DNA of 64,000 nt from an uncultured Bacteroidales bacterium (GTDB taxonomy: Bacteria > Bacteroidota > Bacteroidia > Bacteroidales > Bacteroidaceae), in the NCBI GenBank assembly GCA_937898885.1, contig CALDKD010000035.1, forward strand, positions 1 through 64,000, read 5' to 3'. Position numbers and translations under genes: made by a program. Positions within the stretch are counted from its first letter, which is position 1, and every line of letters begins with the position of its first letter. Below, one piece after another: positions 1-7,835 of this stretch. The notes under the pieces are model-generated. The model ran no database searches. It worked only from the letters and a program-made list of their open reading frames with translations, and was not told the DNA's origin.

Positions 1-171
1 AGCAGTCAGAGGCTGTTCTGGGGCGTCTCTCGGAGAAGCCGTTAAGCGAGTAGGAACGAAATGCGTAAGGAAACGCGGATGTCTGAGCGCAGCGAGTTCC
101 ACGTTTTAGCATTTCGCTCCGTAGCGAGTAGGCTTCGTAGAGCCTAGCCCCGGAACAGTCTCTGACTGCGG
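1..171. repeat. Long hairpin repeat, copy A
   Basis: This is a non-coding element that folds along its whole length into one imperfect hairpin. The terminal inverted repeat GCAGTCAGA (2-10) pairs with TCTGACTGC (161-169). Further stems are 11-24 with 147-160, GAAGCC (35-40) with GGCTTC (131-136), 53-64 with 109-120, and 71-79 with 98-106. A second copy lies inverted at 38674-38848, with near-identical loops but changed, still-pairing stems. The left end coincides with the window edge, so the element may extend further. It could be a MITE-like repeat or a structured RNA; no protein is encoded. Confidence 0.8.
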
Positions 172-215
172 TCTTGAAGCAATAGTCTCAGGCCGGTGGA
201 CAATTTTCTCATAAA

Positions 216-1004
216 TCACTCGTACTTGAGCAGTATCTCTGGTATCAGGTATTTAAGGAAATTACAGCTGTTGTCAGCAGCCAGCCGCTGGTACTCATCG
301 TTCTTGCGCTCATCGGCAAAATCGCATATACCCTTTACCACCAGAGCTGTCGGGCGCGGCTCCGACGCATGCTCGGTCGCATAGAAGACTCCATACGACT
401 CCATATCAAGCCCTTTTGTCTTCTCCACAATAGGCAGCACGAAATTCTCCACAATCTCCCTGTTTGACACAACGGCTGATCCGCTGGCCATGGCTCCGAT
501 ATGTATTCTGTAGCTGATACCCGAGTCCTTCACACGGTCCTTGATGAAATCCCGCAACCCCTCGTTCATATTCCTGACCTGAGGGCGTGGCAGGAAACCG
601 ATACCACCCATCTGAATGGGCGATACCTCTTTCGGCACATATTTGCCCGACGCGAAAATCCAGACTCTGTCGGCGATTACCACATCGCCAAGCACAGGCT
701 GCACTTGCTTATGAGTGAATCTCACACCGGCTGCGATTCCAACCAGTATCACATATTTAGGACGGAATCTCTCAATCAGCTTCAATGTCAGCGTTGATGA
801 CGCCACATTGCCCATCTCATCGGCTTTTGCAGCCACAAGACGCACATCCGTACCATCATCATACCTTATTATGTACTCATAATACTGCTGGGAATCACCA
901 TCCACCTGTATGGGACTCCAGTCAAAAGAGCTCATCACACTCTCATACTCCACCTGAGTGGCGAACTGAACTGCGGCAAAGCATTTGTAATCTGTGGTTG
1001 ACAT
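216..1004 (-). CDS. Phosphorylase superfamily (MTA/SAH nucleosidase-like) protein
   Basis: This 262-residue protein resembles the nucleoside phosphorylase / MTA-SAH nucleosidase fold. Visible marks are an ILVGIAAG strand-turn near residue 87, the substrate-pocket motif GLDMESYGVFYA near 198, and VVKGICDFADERKND near 223, where the aspartate matches the proton-donor Asp of nucleosidases. No signal peptide is seen, so it should act in the cytoplasm on a nucleoside or modified nucleotide. It is the last gene of a three-gene minus-strand operon and follows the DUF3089 gene by 18 nt. Stand-alone members like this differ from housekeeping MtnN (about 230 residues), and some relatives occur as effector domains in defence proteins. 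The substrate cannot be read from the sequence. Confidence 0.75.
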   Translation of the reverse strand: MSTTDYKCFAAVQFATQVEYESVMSSFDWSPIQVDGDSQQYYEYIIRYDDGTDVRLVAAKADEMGNVASSTLTLKLIERFRPKYVILVGIAAGVRFTHKQVQPVLGDVVIADRVWIFASGKYVPKEVSPIQMGGIGFLPRPQVRNMNEGLRDFIKDRVKDSGISYRIHIGAMASGSAVVSNREIVENFVLPIVEKTKGLDMESYGVFYATEHASEPRPTALVVKGICDFADERKNDEYQRLAADNSCNFLKYLIPEILLKYE

Positions 1005-1022
1005 AATAATATCTGTCTTTTG

Positions 1023-1955
1023 TTATTTATTGAAGGAACGGATACGCAACTTGACATTCCCGCGCAACTGTCTCTTGTAAAGCTCCAGCTCAACAAGATG
1101 CAGGTTTCCCACCGGAAACATTGCGGCAAGCCTGGGCTTTATGTACTGCGACGGCTCTATTCCGTCTGCCACCAGAACCATCTCACTACGGTCTATGCGA
1201 ACGGTCACCGTGTCGTTGACAGCGTGAGGCATCTCATCAAGTGTCCACGACGCCGGATTGATTATCATAGCATTGCCGCCGCTGATAAGCGGAGATACGG
1301 CATTCACGTCTGTGACGGTGCTGTAGGTGATGCAGACTCCCGTGTCGTCCGCACCCTGCGCCGGACGTATGTTCTCACAGCCGTCTATCTCATCCTGAGT
1401 GACGTGATAGCCTATCAGGTATGCGGCAATCATACGCTCCGATACATCAGGGCCCATCTCCTTGATGAGCTGCAGCGCGCATCTGGCACCCTGGCTGAAA
1501 CCCGCCAGCACAAACGGACGGCCCTGGTTCCAATGCTCCAGATAGTAGCTGAACGCAGAGCGGACATCATCCAGAGCTACATTCAGATACTCCTGGCGCT
1601 CCGCCTCGCCCATTGTCCAGGCATTCAGGGTAATCTGGCTGTAATAAGGCGAGAAGAAATTGGCGCTGTCGCCGAAAATCTCATCGGCAATCGGGAATGA
1701 GCGGGCCATCCTGACACGATGCACCGAGTCTGTGATGCAGGCATTATGCCGCAGCACACCCGCAGAGTCTGTCCAGTCATAAACCGCCGATGGCAGCAGA
1801 TAGAACACATCCGCCTTGTCAGGATCAATGTCACGCCCGCTGTCATACCAGAGGCTAGCGTCGGCGTAACGCTCATCTGAAAGTTGCAAGTCACATCCAT
1901 CAAGTATGCAGATTACCACTAACAGGCAGGAGAGCATCAATATATTTCTTCTCAT
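1023..1955 (-). CDS. DUF3089 alpha/beta-hydrolase lipoprotein
   Basis: The 310-residue product starts with a lipoprotein signal peptide (cysteine at about residue 21), so it is predicted to be membrane-anchored outside the cytoplasm. The body matches DUF3089, a family of alpha/beta hydrolases. It contains DVFYLLPSAVYDW near residue 49 and the nucleophile elbow GFSQG with Ser154. A catalytic Asp and His would lie in the C-terminal third but cannot be placed with certainty. It sits 20 nt downstream of the amidohydrolase gene and 18 nt upstream of the phosphorylase-like gene, so the three are probably co-transcribed. Esterase or lipase activity is inferred from the fold; the substrate is unknown. 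Confidence 0.8.
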   Translation of the reverse strand: MRRNILMLSCLLVVICILDGCDLQLSDERYADASLWYDSGRDIDPDKADVFYLLPSAVYDWTDSAGVLRHNACITDSVHRVRMARSFPIADEIFGDSANFFSPYYSQITLNAWTMGEAERQEYLNVALDDVRSAFSYYLEHWNQGRPFVLAGFSQGARCALQLIKEMGPDVSERMIAAYLIGYHVTQDEIDGCENIRPAQGADDTGVCITYSTVTDVNAVSPLISGGNAMIINPASWTLDEMPHAVNDTVTVRIDRSEMVLVADGIEPSQYIKPRLAAMFPVGNLHLVELELYKRQLRGNVKLRIRSFNK

Positions 1956-1975
1956 AATAATCCGGGAAAAGAGAG

Positions 1976-2872
1976 CTACTCGCTCATATTCTTTATGTAA
2001 GGTAAATCCACAAGTCCTTCCAATCCGTAGAAACGCTCTGCGTTGGCACCCAGGAAGAGAGCCTTCTGGTCAGAGGTCAGCTGGTCTGACTTACAGACAA
2101 AATCGTACGACATCCTGTATGTGATGGCGGTAATAGTGCGCGGATAGTCGCTGCCCCACATCAGTTTGTCCATACCGACCATATCGGCGGCCTCCCGGAT
2201 TGAGCGTACAGCCGACGGATAGGGATAGAACTCGCTGTTATAAAGCCAGGTTATGCCGCCACTCTCTATCATCACATTCTTATGGCGCGCCAGAAGAATC
2301 TGCTGCCTCCACGATGGCGTGGTAACCATACCGAAATGGCCAATCGCCACCCTCAGGTCCGGACACTCCTGAAGTATCTCATCAAACTCACTTATCTGAC
2401 GCTCATCATCGGCAAGGCACATATCCAGATACTTTCCCTCACGCTCCAGCTGCTTGAACAGGGGCAGGAAAGCCTGCAACGGCTCCTTGATGCGATGCCC
2501 TGGCATGGCGAACGCCTTGAAGGCAAGCTGCGCCGCAGAAAGCTCTCTTGTACGGGAGTCTATCATTCCGCAGCATAGAAAACGATTCGGGTATCTCTTT
2601 TGCACTTCCGCAAGATACGCGTCCTGATTGCCGTCAATCACCTCCTGCACCACTACAGCGGCACTCACCTGAGCATAGTCCATATTGCTCAGGAACACCT
2701 CTGCCGTATTGTGGCCGTCAATCATAAACGGAGGCAGCATCTGCACCTCGTTGCCGAAGAAAAGACTGCGGCTGCGGTTTCCCTCTAGCGAGTGAATGGG
2801 CTGGCCATCCACAACAGTATCCTGCTCCATCCACAAATGGGCGTGTGCATCTATTATCCTATAACTCTCCAT
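1976..2872 (-). CDS. Amidohydrolase family 2 metal-dependent hydrolase
   Basis: This 298-residue TIM-barrel amidohydrolase carries the N-terminal metal-binding motif DAHAHLW (His at about residues 10 and 12), a histidine in AIGHFGM near 197, and the C-terminal metal or base aspartate in WGSDYPRT near 241. These fit the amidohydrolase-2 (ACMSD-like) group, which hydrolyses or decarboxylates small cyclic or aromatic compounds. No signal peptide is present. It is the first gene of the operon running to position 216. CAAAATTA on the plus strand at 2907-2914 reads TAATTTTG on the minus strand, a good Bacteroidetes -7 box 34 nt upstream of the start codon. The substrate is not predictable. Confidence 0.82.
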   Translation of the reverse strand: MESYRIIDAHAHLWMEQDTVVDGQPIHSLEGNRSRSLFFGNEVQMLPPFMIDGHNTAEVFLSNMDYAQVSAAVVVQEVIDGNQDAYLAEVQKRYPNRFLCCGMIDSRTRELSAAQLAFKAFAMPGHRIKEPLQAFLPLFKQLEREGKYLDMCLADDERQISEFDEILQECPDLRVAIGHFGMVTTPSWRQQILLARHKNVMIESGGITWLYNSEFYPYPSAVRSIREAADMVGMDKLMWGSDYPRTITAITYRMSYDFVCKSDQLTSDQKALFLGANAERFYGLEGLVDLPYIKNMSE

Positions 2873-2906
2873 ATTTCAATTTTGCACTGATAATTACAGC
2901 ATTTTC

Positions 2907-2914
2907 CAAAATTA
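2907..2914 (-). promoter_or_regulatory. Probable -7 promoter box for the amidohydrolase operon
   Basis: Read on the minus strand this is TAATTTTG, matching the Bacteroidetes -7 consensus TAnnTTTG. It lies 34 nt before the start codon at 2872. No convincing TTTG -33 element was found at the usual distance. Confidence 0.45.
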
Positions 2915-2976
2915 ACAATAAATCTTGTCATTACTACACATATTAATAAAAAAGGAGGCATTTTCACACAAACAAT

Positions 2977-3003
2977 GCAGGCCCCGCTTTTGACGGAGCC
3001 TGC
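2977..3003 (-). terminator. Terminator after the GH3 gene
   Basis: GCAGGC (2977-2982) pairs with GCCTGC (2998-3003), and CCG (2984-2986) pairs with CGG (2994-2996), around a 7-nt loop. On the minus strand the hairpin comes 24 nt after the GH3 stop and is followed by the fairly T-rich ATTGTTTGTGTG. It probably ends the GH97-GH3 transcript. Confidence 0.6.
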
Positions 3004-3027
3004 ATCATCATTGTCTGTTACAAGTGC

Positions 3028-5670
3028 TTACAGCACCTCGAAGTCAAGTGACTGAAGGTCCTTGTCTGCCGATGAGCAGCCGTAGAGAATCTGATAGTGA
3101 CCGGCGAAGGTTGATACCTCGTCAATCTTCTCATCGTAGTACTGGAATGACTCGCCATTCAGTGTGATGACGGCATCCTTGGTCTCACCGGCCTTCAGGG
3201 ATACTCTCTGGAAGCCCTGCAGGCCCTTGATAGGAGCATCTGGATTATCCAGGCTCTTGACATACACCTGAACAATCTCGGTTCCGTCAACACTGCCCGT
3301 GTTGGTAACAGGAACAGTAACGGTAACGCTGCCGTTCTTCTTCATACTGCTCTTTGAGAGCTTGCCCTGACCATACTGATAGGTGGTATAGCTCAGACCG
3401 TAGCCGAACGGATACAGAGGCTCGCCACGGAAGTAGCGGTAGGTACGGCCCTCCATACTGTAATCCTCAAAGTCAGGCAGGTCTGCTGTTGACTTGTAGA
3501 ATGTAACAGGCAGCTTGGCCGATGGGTTGCAGTCGCCATTCAGGATCTCTGCGAGAGCCTGGGCGCCACCCTGACCCGGATACCAGGCCTGGATGAGAGC
3601 ATCCATCTGATCCTCTATGCTTGCGAAGCCCATGCATGAGCCGGCGCAGTCAACAAAGATGACAGGCTTGCCGGTTGAGTGCATGGCGCGTACAAGACGC
3701 TGCTGAACGGCCGGAATCTCAATGTCCGGCTTATCGCCGCCCTCACCCTCCATTGATGGAGTGATACCGCCGATAACGATGATGGCATCTACATTCTGGT
3801 CCACAAGGCTCAAGGCGAGGTCTGTGAACTCAGCTATCTTCTGCTGGCAAATCTGAGCGCTCAGACGTGCGAACTGGCCGGTTGCGTGTGTATATTCAAT
3901 CTTGATATCGTAAGGCTGACCCTTTACTACGCTGAAAGACTTCATCTGAGGCGCTGCGCCACGACCGAAGCCGAAGCCACCGAAACCGCCGAAGCCGCCA
4001 CGACCCTGGCCGCCCTTCTGCTCCTCAACGAGCTTGCCGTTGACGGTCAGACGGAAACCATTGTCACCGCTGATGTTGTAGTTCATCTCGCCGGTGAACG
4101 GAGCGATGATTCTACCTGTCAGGCGTACTGAGATATTCTCCTTCTCAACGCCATCGGCAAAGTTGTATGCTCCGAATGTGCTGAAGTTAACCTCCTTGTA
4201 GTTGCCTGTAACGGCCGGTGCGCCGCTGAAGCTGGTGTTGTTCCAGAACTCAGCCTTCAGGCCCTCGCCGCCGTTGAAGTCCTGAGTATAATAAGTGGTA
4301 TAATACTCGTTGCGGATCTCACAAGCCTTATCGTAGATAATCTCGGTGTTCGGGAAGTTATTTTTGATACCGTCCAGAAGGGTACGGGTGTGCTCCTCGG
4401 TAGGACTGCCGCCGTACTCGCCGTTCATCATACCCGCATCGTTTGCATTCGGGCCTACCACAGCCAGTTTCTTGATGTTCTTGTCAAGTGGCAGGGCACC
4501 GTTGTTCTTAAGAAGAACCATTGACTGACGCGCGGCCTCAACAGCCAGCTGGTCATTGGCCTCGCTGCTGATTACATCCTCACCGAGATTTGCCCATGGA
4601 ATCATCTCAGCCGGGTCAAACATACCGAGCTCAAAGCGGCCGGTAAGCACGCGGCGGAGAGCCACGTCAATGTCAGCCTCGTTGATCTTGCCATCCTGAA
4701 GGCCGCCGACCAGTGACATAAAGCTCTTGCCACACTCAAGGTCTGTACCTGAGAGGACAGCGTCAACAGATGCCGATACGGCATCCGGATGGGTTCCGTG
4801 CTGGTTCTTGTTATAGAAGTTGTTGATGGCGTCGCAGTCGGTAAGAACGATTGCCTTGTAGCCCCACTTGTTACGCAGGATGTCGGTGAGCAGACGGTCA
4901 CTGCCGCAGCAAGGATCGCCCTCATAGCGGTTGTATGCGCACATCACCTCGCGCACATCACCCTCCTGTACCAGTTTCTTGAATGCCGGCAGATAGGTCT
5001 CCCACAGGTCGCGCATCGAGACTGATGCGTTGTAGCGGTGACGCTGCTGCTCAGGACCACTGTGAACAGCATAGTGCTTCGCGCAGGCGTGAGTCTTGTA
5101 GTATTTCTTGTCGTTACCCTGCATACCTTTTACATTGGCTACGCCCATAACGCCCATATGATACGGGTCCTCACCGTAAGCCTCCTGGCCACGGCCCCAG
5201 CGCGGGTCACGGAAGATGTTCACGTTCGGGCACCAGAATGTAAGCTCAGGATTACCCGGTACGTAGTTGGCGCCCATCTCCACGCCGAAGATGTTGTGGT
5301 CTGAGCGGTTCCAGTTGGCACGGGCCTCGTCTGATACGGTAGAGAACACCTGATATACCAGATCCGGGTTGAATGACGCGCCCATACCGATTGGCTGCGG
5401 ATAAACGGTGTAGCCGCCCTGGCGTACGCCGTGGCAAGCCTCACTCCACCAGTTGTACGATGGAATGCCCAGGCTGTCAATTGATATTGACTTGTTCATA
5501 ATGAGTCCCACCTTCTCCTCCGGAGTAAGACGTGACATAAGGTCGTCAACACGTTTCTGGGTTGACAGTTTAGGATTCTGGAAAGGATAGTCGTACTTTC
5601 CGGATCCACCGCAGGAGGCGGTCATAAGACCGGCCAGAGCGATGAGCAACAGTTTTCTTGATGTCTTCAT
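3028..5670 (-). CDS. GH3 beta-glycosidase lipoprotein with PA14 insert (beta-xylosidase/glucosidase)
   Basis: The 880-residue enzyme is a GH3 retaining beta-glycosidase. It has a lipoprotein signal (lipobox Cys20) and a GH3 N-terminal barrel from about 40 to 350. The nucleophile motif is IVLTDCDAI with Asp278, a form typical of beta-xylosidase / arabinofuranosidase-like GH3s. The GH3 C-terminal domain is split by a PA14 domain at about 465-610, and a fibronectin-III-like domain follows at about 780-870. The PA14 domain holds a Gly/Phe-rich stretch at about 553-571. The protein should sit in the periplasm or on the surface and trim oligosaccharides. It is 19 nt downstream of the GH97 gene, so the two are probably one operon. 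Exact sugar specificity (xylose, glucose or arabinose) is inferred only. Confidence 0.92.
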   Translation of the reverse strand: MKTSRKLLLIALAGLMTASCGGSGKYDYPFQNPKLSTQKRVDDLMSRLTPEEKVGLIMNKSISIDSLGIPSYNWWSEACHGVRQGGYTVYPQPIGMGASFNPDLVYQVFSTVSDEARANWNRSDHNIFGVEMGANYVPGNPELTFWCPNVNIFRDPRWGRGQEAYGEDPYHMGVMGVANVKGMQGNDKKYYKTHACAKHYAVHSGPEQQRHRYNASVSMRDLWETYLPAFKKLVQEGDVREVMCAYNRYEGDPCCGSDRLLTDILRNKWGYKAIVLTDCDAINNFYNKNQHGTHPDAVSASVDAVLSGTDLECGKSFMSLVGGLQDGKINEADIDVALRRVLTGRFELGMFDPAEMIPWANLGEDVISSEANDQLAVEAARQSMVLLKNNGALPLDKNIKKLAVVGPNANDAGMMNGEYGGSPTEEHTRTLLDGIKNNFPNTEIIYDKACEIRNEYYTTYYTQDFNGGEGLKAEFWNNTSFSGAPAVTGNYKEVNFSTFGAYNFADGVEKENISVRLTGRIIAPFTGEMNYNISGDNGFRLTVNGKLVEEQKGGQGRGGFGGFGGFGFGRGAAPQMKSFSVVKGQPYDIKIEYTHATGQFARLSAQICQQKIAEFTDLALSLVDQNVDAIIVIGGITPSMEGEGGDKPDIEIPAVQQRLVRAMHSTGKPVIFVDCAGSCMGFASIEDQMDALIQAWYPGQGGAQALAEILNGDCNPSAKLPVTFYKSTADLPDFEDYSMEGRTYRYFRGEPLYPFGYGLSYTTYQYGQGKLSKSSMKKNGSVTVTVPVTNTGSVDGTEIVQVYVKSLDNPDAPIKGLQGFQRVSLKAGETKDAVITLNGESFQYYDEKIDEVSTFAGHYQILYGCSSADKDLQSLDFEVL

Positions 5671-5689
5671 TAGTTGTGAATGTATTTAA

Positions 5690-7681
5690 TTACTTTTTTG
5701 AGATCAGTATTGTGGCACCCGACGGCTTAATCTCGAACTGATAAGGCTTCTTTGCCTTCAGTTTGACCTCCGTCTGAACAGGATTCAGATCATTGTCATC
5801 AGATATGCTGGTAATCTGTCCGTCCGGCAGGAAACTCAGGTCCAGCTTCAGCTTGAGAGTCTCAGCCGTGGCGTTCAAGCCCGCAATGTACCACTTGTCA
5901 CCGTGACGGCGGGCCATCACTATATACTTGCCGGGATAACCGTCAATGAAACGTACCTCATCCCAGGTGGTAGGCACATCGCGCAGGAAATCCATACAGA
6001 TCTTCGGAGCATCTGTCAGGTTGTTCGGGCAGATGGCGATATTCTGGATAGGATTCTGGAATATAATCTCAGTACCGATCTGGAATACCGGTGTAGTCTT
6101 GAGACGTGAGCCACGGCCTGCATTCTGCTTGTTCAGGATGCGGTTCATAAAGCAGCCGCCGAACTCCATGCAGCCGGTGGCGTTACGCACGAACGGATGC
6201 AGCGTAGCCTTGAAAGCCTCCTCATCGCAGGCGCCCTGTCCGAAGTACATATTCTCTGAGGCGAGCACCGCCTCACTGCCAACGTAGTTCGGATACATAC
6301 GCTCCCAGCCGCGAGGCATCGTACAACCGTGGAAGATGCACATCAGGCCGTGGTCGTCGGCGTCGCTCAGCACCTGCTCGTACAAGCGGATGGTCTCCTG
6401 CTTGTCACCGCCCCAGAAGTCAACCTTGATGCCCTTCACATTGTTCTTCTCCATCCATTCCATCTCCTTCTTGCGGATAATCGGATTGTCCATCTTGTCA
6501 ATAGGACTCTGTACGATGTCGTTCCAGTAGCCGCTTGAGCTGTACCACAGGAATACATCCACATTCTTTGAGTTGGCATACTTGATGAGCTGCTCCATAC
6601 GGTCATAGCCAATGTTCACATCCCAGCCTGCGTCAATCAGGATATACTCATAACCCATCTCCGATGCAAGGTCTATGAACTTGACCTGGTCATCGTAGTT
6701 GCACGATGCGTCCTGCCATACAATCCAGCTCCAGGTGCTGCGGCCGAACTTATAGTCGTGCGCGGTCTCGTAGAGAGGCTCCACATTATCCCAGGCCGAT
6801 GTCGTCTCCACAATCGGAGCCAGGTTGTCACCCACGGTGATGGTACGCCACGGTGTTGAGCCCGGAACACGGAACGCAGGCTCTACAGTGCCGTTGCCGT
6901 TGTTCTCGTCCATCATCGGGAATGCTATTGAATAGACGCCATCGGTATAGTCGCTCAGATGGCAGCCGCAATAGTGGCTGTCAACGCCTGTCTCATTCAG
7001 AAGCACCCAGCCATTGTCGCCCACGTGGAAAAGTGCCGGGAAGGTGTAGCCGTGACCCTGCGAGCGGTCTGTCATGGCGCCATCGTTGGAGTAGCCCTCC
7101 TCGTAGCTTGGCTTGGAGCGCTGCCAGCCAACCATCGAGGCGCTCTGCGGAGTGATGAATGTCGTGGTTCCCTCCGGGAAGCGGAAGCCTGTGGTCTCCT
7201 TCAGGATACGTGTGCCTGCGCGGGCGCCCTTCTTCAGGATTGTATAGCGCAGGGCGATGTCATTATCGCTCACGCGGAATGTTATCTGGAACGGATGTCC
7301 GGCCTCGTTCTCAACTGTAAGCAGCAGCTCGTTGGCCACATAGTGAATCTGTGAGAACTTGCTGCGGTTCATCTGATAAGTCTTGTCTATGAGATTGCGC
7401 TCCTCCTTGGTCAGGCTGAGCTTGCCGGTAAAGTCGCCCTCGCGCAGACGACGGTCTCCCGCCTGATACTCTCCCAGCACAGGACTGGAGTTCAAGTCAG
7501 CCAGAAGTCCCAGCGGTGAGCTCTCCAGCATTGTATTGCCATTATACACTACGGTATATGCGGGTTGATCCAGGTCAACCGACACAACCAGCTTGCCATC
7601 AGGACTTGTCACGTCAATGGCAGAGACTGTCACGAAAGCCGCCACCAGTGCGACGGCCGTTGAAAAAAGCCTTCTCATCAT
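5690..7681 (-). CDS. GH97 alpha-glycosidase (retaining, alpha-galactosidase-like)
   Basis: This 663-residue secreted protein has an N-terminal signal peptide (about residues 1-21) and the GH97 layout: a beta-sandwich to about 290, a catalytic barrel from about 310 to 560, and a C-terminal beta domain. The barrel motif GIKVDFWGGD (Asp421) matches the nucleophile position of retaining GH97 members, and GSEAVLASE (about 468-476) holds the likely acid/base. Inverting SusB-like members use glutamates instead of this Asp, so a retaining alpha-galactosidase-like activity is favoured. It is the first gene of the GH97-GH3 unit and is transcribed divergently from the GH9 gene across 154 bp. Calcium dependence is known for the family but not checkable here. 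Confidence 0.9.
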   Translation of the reverse strand: MMRRLFSTAVALVAAFVTVSAIDVTSPDGKLVVSVDLDQPAYTVVYNGNTMLESSPLGLLADLNSSPVLGEYQAGDRRLREGDFTGKLSLTKEERNLIDKTYQMNRSKFSQIHYVANELLLTVENEAGHPFQITFRVSDNDIALRYTILKKGARAGTRILKETTGFRFPEGTTTFITPQSASMVGWQRSKPSYEEGYSNDGAMTDRSQGHGYTFPALFHVGDNGWVLLNETGVDSHYCGCHLSDYTDGVYSIAFPMMDENNGNGTVEPAFRVPGSTPWRTITVGDNLAPIVETTSAWDNVEPLYETAHDYKFGRSTWSWIVWQDASCNYDDQVKFIDLASEMGYEYILIDAGWDVNIGYDRMEQLIKYANSKNVDVFLWYSSSGYWNDIVQSPIDKMDNPIIRKKEMEWMEKNNVKGIKVDFWGGDKQETIRLYEQVLSDADDHGLMCIFHGCTMPRGWERMYPNYVGSEAVLASENMYFGQGACDEEAFKATLHPFVRNATGCMEFGGCFMNRILNKQNAGRGSRLKTTPVFQIGTEIIFQNPIQNIAICPNNLTDAPKICMDFLRDVPTTWDEVRFIDGYPGKYIVMARRHGDKWYIAGLNATAETLKLKLDLSFLPDGQITSISDDNDLNPVQTEVKLKAKKPYQFEIKPSGATILISKK

Positions 7682-7770
7682 TATGGTTGTAAATTACGCC
7701 ATAAAATTAGGTATTAATTTAACAATAGAGGGCCTATCTCTAAAACTTTTTAGATTTTCATAACAAACCG

Positions 7771-7800
7771 TTGCGTTTTGTGCGGGTTTTTGTACTTTTG
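7771..7800 (+). promoter_or_regulatory. Promoter of the GH9 gene
   Basis: TTG (7771-7773) and TACTTTTG (7793-7800) are separated by 19 nt, matching the Bacteroidetes -33/-7 pattern. The expected transcript start is near 7805, giving a leader of about 30 nt before the GH9 start at 7836. Confidence 0.7.
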
Positions 7801-7835
7801 AGAAACCATAACAGACTAACCTAAGATTAATAAAT

